Assembly: GCA_039566865.1 (NCBI GenBank)
Contig: CM076955.1
Coordinates: 6,140,501 to 6,204,500 of the forward strand
Reading direction: 5' to 3'
Length of the DNA: 64,000 bases
Source of the DNA: Aurelia coerulea
Lineage: Eukaryota; Cnidaria; Scyphozoa; Semaeostomeae; Ulmaridae
Below are positions 60,040-64,000 of the stretch, one piece after another. The notes beneath the pieces are model-generated. The model was not told the DNA's origin, did not search any database, and worked only from the letters and a program-made list of their open reading frames with translations. The translations under genes and the position numbers were made by a program. Within the stretch, counting starts at the first letter, position 1. Every line of letters begins with the position of its first letter.

Positions 60040-61427
60040 TCTGTAAGTGTATTATAGATAAAATTTGTATATATTGCCACTTAAGCAGCACTTCATGCAT
60101 CAAATAGCATAATCAAAGCAAAGTTTTTGCAGCCAAAGACAGGGTTTGACTTACATATACTAATTCTTGCAGGATAAAGAGTTATCTTTTAGGCATTTTT
60201 CCCAAACTGGACCTCAAACTAACTTAGAGGAGAGTCACTTCGTTATTAAAACTTTGGACTTTCACCTCTCTGTATCTCGGGAAAGTCCCCCTGACCTCTC
60301 GATTAATCTACGCGAGTTTCGTAATCTACGCGAATAATATGTGTAAATCAGATGCTCTTTTTAAAAAAATAACCAACTCTTGCGTTTTCATAGTCTAAAT
60401 ATTTAGTGTCTGAGGAATTTTTTAGGCCTTCTCTCCCCCCCCCCCCTGTATCTCGGAAAAGCCCCCTAACCTCCTAATCAAGGTTTAGATTCTTAATCTA
60501 CACATAGAACACATGTAAATCAGATGCTCCCATGAAATACCAACTCTATACTAGTGTCTGCGTAGCTTTTAGGTCTTAGGCCCTCCTAGCCCCCCTAATC
60601 CTGGAAAAACCACTTCGACCACCCAACCAACATTAATATCCATAATCTATGGACAAACTTGATCTAAAAAGGCTACTCTGTGAACTCTGCTCCTCTTAGG
60701 CTTTCATATTCTTGTTGTTAGTCTCTGTGTCATATTTTTAGCCTTTGCCCCCCTGTATCTCCAAAAAGCCCCCTCAACTGCCCGATCAACACCCAGATTC
60801 GTAATCTACGCAAAAATTTGATCTAGAAAAACTATGTCCCATAAATTCCCTCTCTTGGTGACCATGCTCCCCCTCCAGCCTCTGGTCTACAAAGGGTTCG
60901 TTCCAGATCGTTTTAGTTTTTTTAAACATTTTTGTGGCTTTGTGGAAGCCAAAGAATAGTGCAGTGAAGCTGTATTTAGTCTCCCTGTCTAATAAGCCCC
61001 CAATCTTAGCCAAAATTGTCAGTAAGCCCCTGCCCTTTCTATTAAGAACTGAAAATCTATCAATCTACCCTGGTCATTTGATTTTGTGGATGAGCCCCTC
61101 TCTAATAAGCCATTCTCTTTTACCCCCCCCCCCCCTCTGGAGCATAAAAATTAAAATAAGCTTAAAGTAGGTATGGTAGGCTACAGGTGTGCCACACTGA
61201 TCCAGCAATAGACCACAAGTAGGCCAGCAATGAGCCAAATATGCACCAAAGGTAAGCCAAGGGTGAGCCAAAGGTAAGCCAAGGGTGAGCCAAAGGTAGG
61301 CCAAAGGTGAGCCAAAGGTAAGCCAAAGGTGAGCCAAAGGTAAGCCAAATGGTAGGCCAATGGTGTAGGCCACGTTTTGTAGACACCCGAATTTTCAACA
61401 ATACAAAGGCATGCAACGTTAAAATTC

Positions 61428-62833
61428 GGGTGTCTACAAAACGTGGCCTACACCATTGGCCTACCATTTGGCTCACCATTGGCCTACCTTTGGCTCACCA
61501 TTGGCCTACCTTTGGCTCACCATTGGCCTACCTTTGGCCTACCTTTGGCTCACCGTTGGCCTACCTTTGGCTCATTGCTGGCCTACTTGTGGCCCACTAA
61601 TGATAATACTATTAGTGATACTAATAACAATTAAAAATAATAATAAATAGTATTTCCCTGTAATATATTCTGGCAAAAGAGCATTACATTTAAAATTATA
61701 TGTTCAGTGTCATTTTATTATTTCATAGTAAATATGTTCTCCATATTCTGGTCAAAGAGCAAAAAACTCAAAACCATTTTTTTTAAGTTTTGTCTTATTA
61801 TTTCATAGAAGGGATGGTTTCTAGTTTCTTTTTGGCTTAATAGCTATTAAAACAGATTGTTTTTCACCTATTTTGCATTGTTGTACAAACCACAGTGATC
61901 CAGATCAGAGAAATTATGGAATAAATAGTAAAAAACGAAGTTTGAAAATTTGCAACATTTAATACCTCCATGACAAGGGTTGTCAGGGGTCAACACAAAG
62001 CAAGAATTTTCGAAATCAAAATCGTCACAACGATTTTTTGACGTTTGGGGAAATGACATGTTGTTGCTTATCATAGCACTTCCGGAAAAATTTATTGTTT
62101 TAGCTAAACTAGAGTTTTACCAACTTTGTTTCATTTGAAAGATAATCATCTATTTGTGCGTCCATGTAACTTGTTTTCAACAAAAGCACACTAAAGCATG
62201 GCTAACCGGACACACATAATGCTTAGTAGTTTTTGAGAATTTCTCGACAAAATAGCCCTTCGATAGTAAAAACAAACAATTCAAGTGATTTCAAGTGTTA
62301 GCTATAGACATGTAAAAATACTACAATGTCTTAGGAACATTTCTGCCAAAGGGTTCGTTCCAGATCGTTTTAGTTTTTTTAAACATTTTTGTGGCTTTGT
62401 GGAAGCCAAAGAATAGTGCAGTGAAGCTGTTTTTAGTCTCCCTGTCTAATAAGCCCCCAATCTTAGCCAAAATTGTCAGTAAGCCCCTGCCCTTTCTATT
62501 AAGAACTGAAAATCTGCCAATCTACCCTGGTCATTTGATTGTGTGGATGAGCCCCTCTCTAATAAGCCATTCTCTTTTATGCCCCCCCCCCCCTCTGGAG
62601 CATAAAAAATAAATAAGCTTAAAGTAGGTATGGTAGGCTACAGGTGTGCCACACTGATCCAGCAATAGACCACAAGTAGGCCAGCAATGAGCCAAATATG
62701 CACCAAAGGTAAGCCAAGGGTGAGCCAAAGGTATGCCAAGGGTGAGCCAAAGGTAGGCCAAAGGTGAGCCAAAGGGAAGCCAAAGGTGAGCCAAAGGTAG
62801 GCCAATGGTGTAGGCCACGTTTTGTAGACACCC
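61428..62833. mobile_element. Mutator-like element B, intact, 9-bp duplication
   Basis: 1406 bp, same termini and 22-bp arrays as element A, flanked by TTAAAATTC at 61419-61427 and 62834-62842. It holds the uninterrupted site at 62347-62349 where A carries the 2.8-kb insertion. Only 39 bp separate A from B. Non-autonomous. Confidence 0.9.
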
Positions 62834-63099
62834 TTAAAATTCTATTCAATTGCAAAGCGACATTTTCTGTCGTAAACAATAGAATTTCCGCCCGCTCGGA
62901 AAGTTCCGCTTTCTGGCCTTAAAAGCGATGATATTGAGATTTTCATCATCCTTTAAGTCTACAATGATTGTTTGCGTTTCTTTATGATATTTGTGAACAA
63001 CTGGAAGCTACAAAACGAAATTAATCTGTTAATCATTGGTGCATTTTACAGTATGCTTCAAAACTATGCCGCCTTTTATTTGCCAAAAAAAGAAATATA

Positions 63100-63699
63100 T
63101 ACAGGGTGTCCCAAAATGATGTATTATCGTTTGATTGCTTATATGTCCATAACCAATGAACCGATTTTCAAAAACTTCATTTTATCCAATTGCCGAAAAG
63201 CTAAATTGTATTTGAGGATGGTGCTTGTGGTTTAGGCCGATGTCTTCATGTAGAAAAAAAGGTCGATAAACCTGTTCAAATTCAAGCCTTAGATGGCATG
63301 AGAAATGTAAATGGCCTACTTTCCCAGTCAACATCTTAGATGTGATGCAAAAGGCCGAACTTACGAGTTGTTCAGAGAATATATGTCGTTTAGAGAATAC
63401 GAATTCAGTTAATACTGAGTTGAGAGAATACCAATACGAGTTCAGCCTTTTGCATCACATCTAAAATGTTGACTGGAAAAATAGGCCGTTTCTTTCTCAT
63501 TCCATTTAAGGCTTGAGTTTGAGCAGGTTTATCAATCTTCTTTTCGACATGAAAACGCCGTGGTAAAGCCATAACTAACATCTTGAAATACAATTTAGCC
63601 TTTAGGGAATCAAATAAAACAAAGTTTCTGAAAATCAGTTCATTGGTCATGAACATGTAAGCAATCAAACAATGATACATCATTTTGGGACACCCGGTA
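63100..63699. mobile_element. CAGGGTGTCCC-type TA MITE
   Basis: TA-CAGGGTGTCCCAAAATGATG ... CATCATTTTGGGACACCCGG-TA, with long inverted arms (GTCAACATTTTAGATGTGAT / ATCACATCTAAGATG..GAC type). It shares its right TA with the element starting at 63698. Confidence 0.85.
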
Positions 63700-64000
63700 C
63701 AGGGTGTCCCAAAAAACATGTGCGCTGTTTGAGTGGCTTCTGCGGAGCAGCCATAAATTCCATTTTTCTGCTTTTAAGATTCTTGACAGAAGAGACTTCA
63801 AATTAAAGGTTAACACCAACTTTGAGTAAATCTGATCATTAGTTGCCGATTTATGGAGCAAGAAAGCCAAAATTATTGGCCGCCTCAAATTCATTATTCT
63901 CCATTGCGTTAAAATCAACGAAATTGATTGAAAAAACATACCTAGCCCTGTTTTCTGATGTTCATAAGTGAGACAGATAGTCATACATTGAATTTTGTGA
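63698..64000. mobile_element. CAGGGTGTCCC-type MITE, runs off window end
   Basis: Left end TA-CAGGGTGTCCCAAAAAACA directly abutting the previous element. Right end not in the window. Confidence 0.6.

Larger units (their letters stand above)
58067..60889. mobile_element. 2.8-kb palindromic element with protein-coding arms
   Basis: Termini TAGACCAGAGGCTGGAGGGG and complement, flanked by CAA at 58064-58066 and 60890-60892. Element B keeps the empty site CTGCCAAAGGG near 62343-62353. The arms are complementary for over 1 kb. Each arm has four diverged ~160-bp subterminal modules with AGATTA..GAA and GAGATACAGGGGGG motifs (about 58149, 58308, 58466, 58640 and mirrored). Each arm encodes the same protein fragment (59044-59238 minus; 59461-59649 plus). 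The right arm keeps a further 300 bp of coding-like sequence. The superfamily was not recognised. Confidence 0.85.
57149..61388. mobile_element. Mutator-like element A, interrupted by a 2.8-kb element
   Basis: Termini GGGTGTCTACAAAACGTGGC and its complement, with a GAATTTTCA duplication at 57140-57148 and 61389-61397 (9 bp). Inside both ends are tandem 22-bp units of GGCCTACCTTTGGCTCACCAT type. Removing the insertion (58067-60889 plus one CAA) leaves 1414 bp, matching element B (1406 bp). No transposase. The frames LPLAHHWPTFG come from the 22-bp repeats. Confidence 0.88.

Overview
This is eukaryotic, AT-rich, intron-rich animal DNA. The two genes, the Penelope-like retroelement and the dense layer of foldback transposons together look most like a cnidarian, probably an anthozoan such as a stony coral. 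That placement is an inference from familiarity, not a measured result.

Only two protein-coding genes can be supported, both on the minus strand. (1) A FOXK transcription factor runs from its start codon at 26302 leftward off the window. Six exons join in phase (26302-25953, 17863-17681, 11480-11144, 9460-9270, 7517-7063, 219-1) and encode an FHA domain followed by a forkhead domain. (2) A Rab26/Rab37-type small GTPase ends at a stop codon at 38881. Eight exons join in phase (55723-55613, 54781-54740, 53126-53060, 50290-50238, 48969-48904, 44332-44276, 42461-42385, 38983-38881) and encode all the nucleotide-binding motifs and a C-terminal double cysteine. Its N-terminal exon was not found. 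Most of the open frames visible in this DNA are chance or transposon frames.

Region by region: 1-26302 is FOXK. Its introns hold a PIF/Harbinger-like element (10313-11110), a 2-kb element with REQGN-coding repeats (14208-16180), an hAT element with a perfect 8-bp target duplication (18597-20593), a dead Penelope-like reverse transcriptase (about 21172-22640) and several small foldback elements. 26303-38880 is intergenic. It contains a SINE nested in a foldback element, a hairpin with YY1-like motifs, and an outer element carrying three further MITEs. 38881-55723 is the Rab gene. Its introns hold three Mutator-like MITEs, each with a 9-bp duplication, a LINE 3' end, and a long pure CTCGT microsatellite. 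55724-64000 is a transposon nest. Two Mutator-like elements with terminal 22-bp repeat arrays sit 39 bp apart, and one of them is interrupted by a 2.8-kb palindromic element whose arms each encode a copy of the same protein fragment.

The most interesting item is that 2.8-kb palindrome (58067-60889). It has long protein-coding arms, subterminal repeat arrays, and an intact neighbouring copy of its host element that preserves the empty insertion site.
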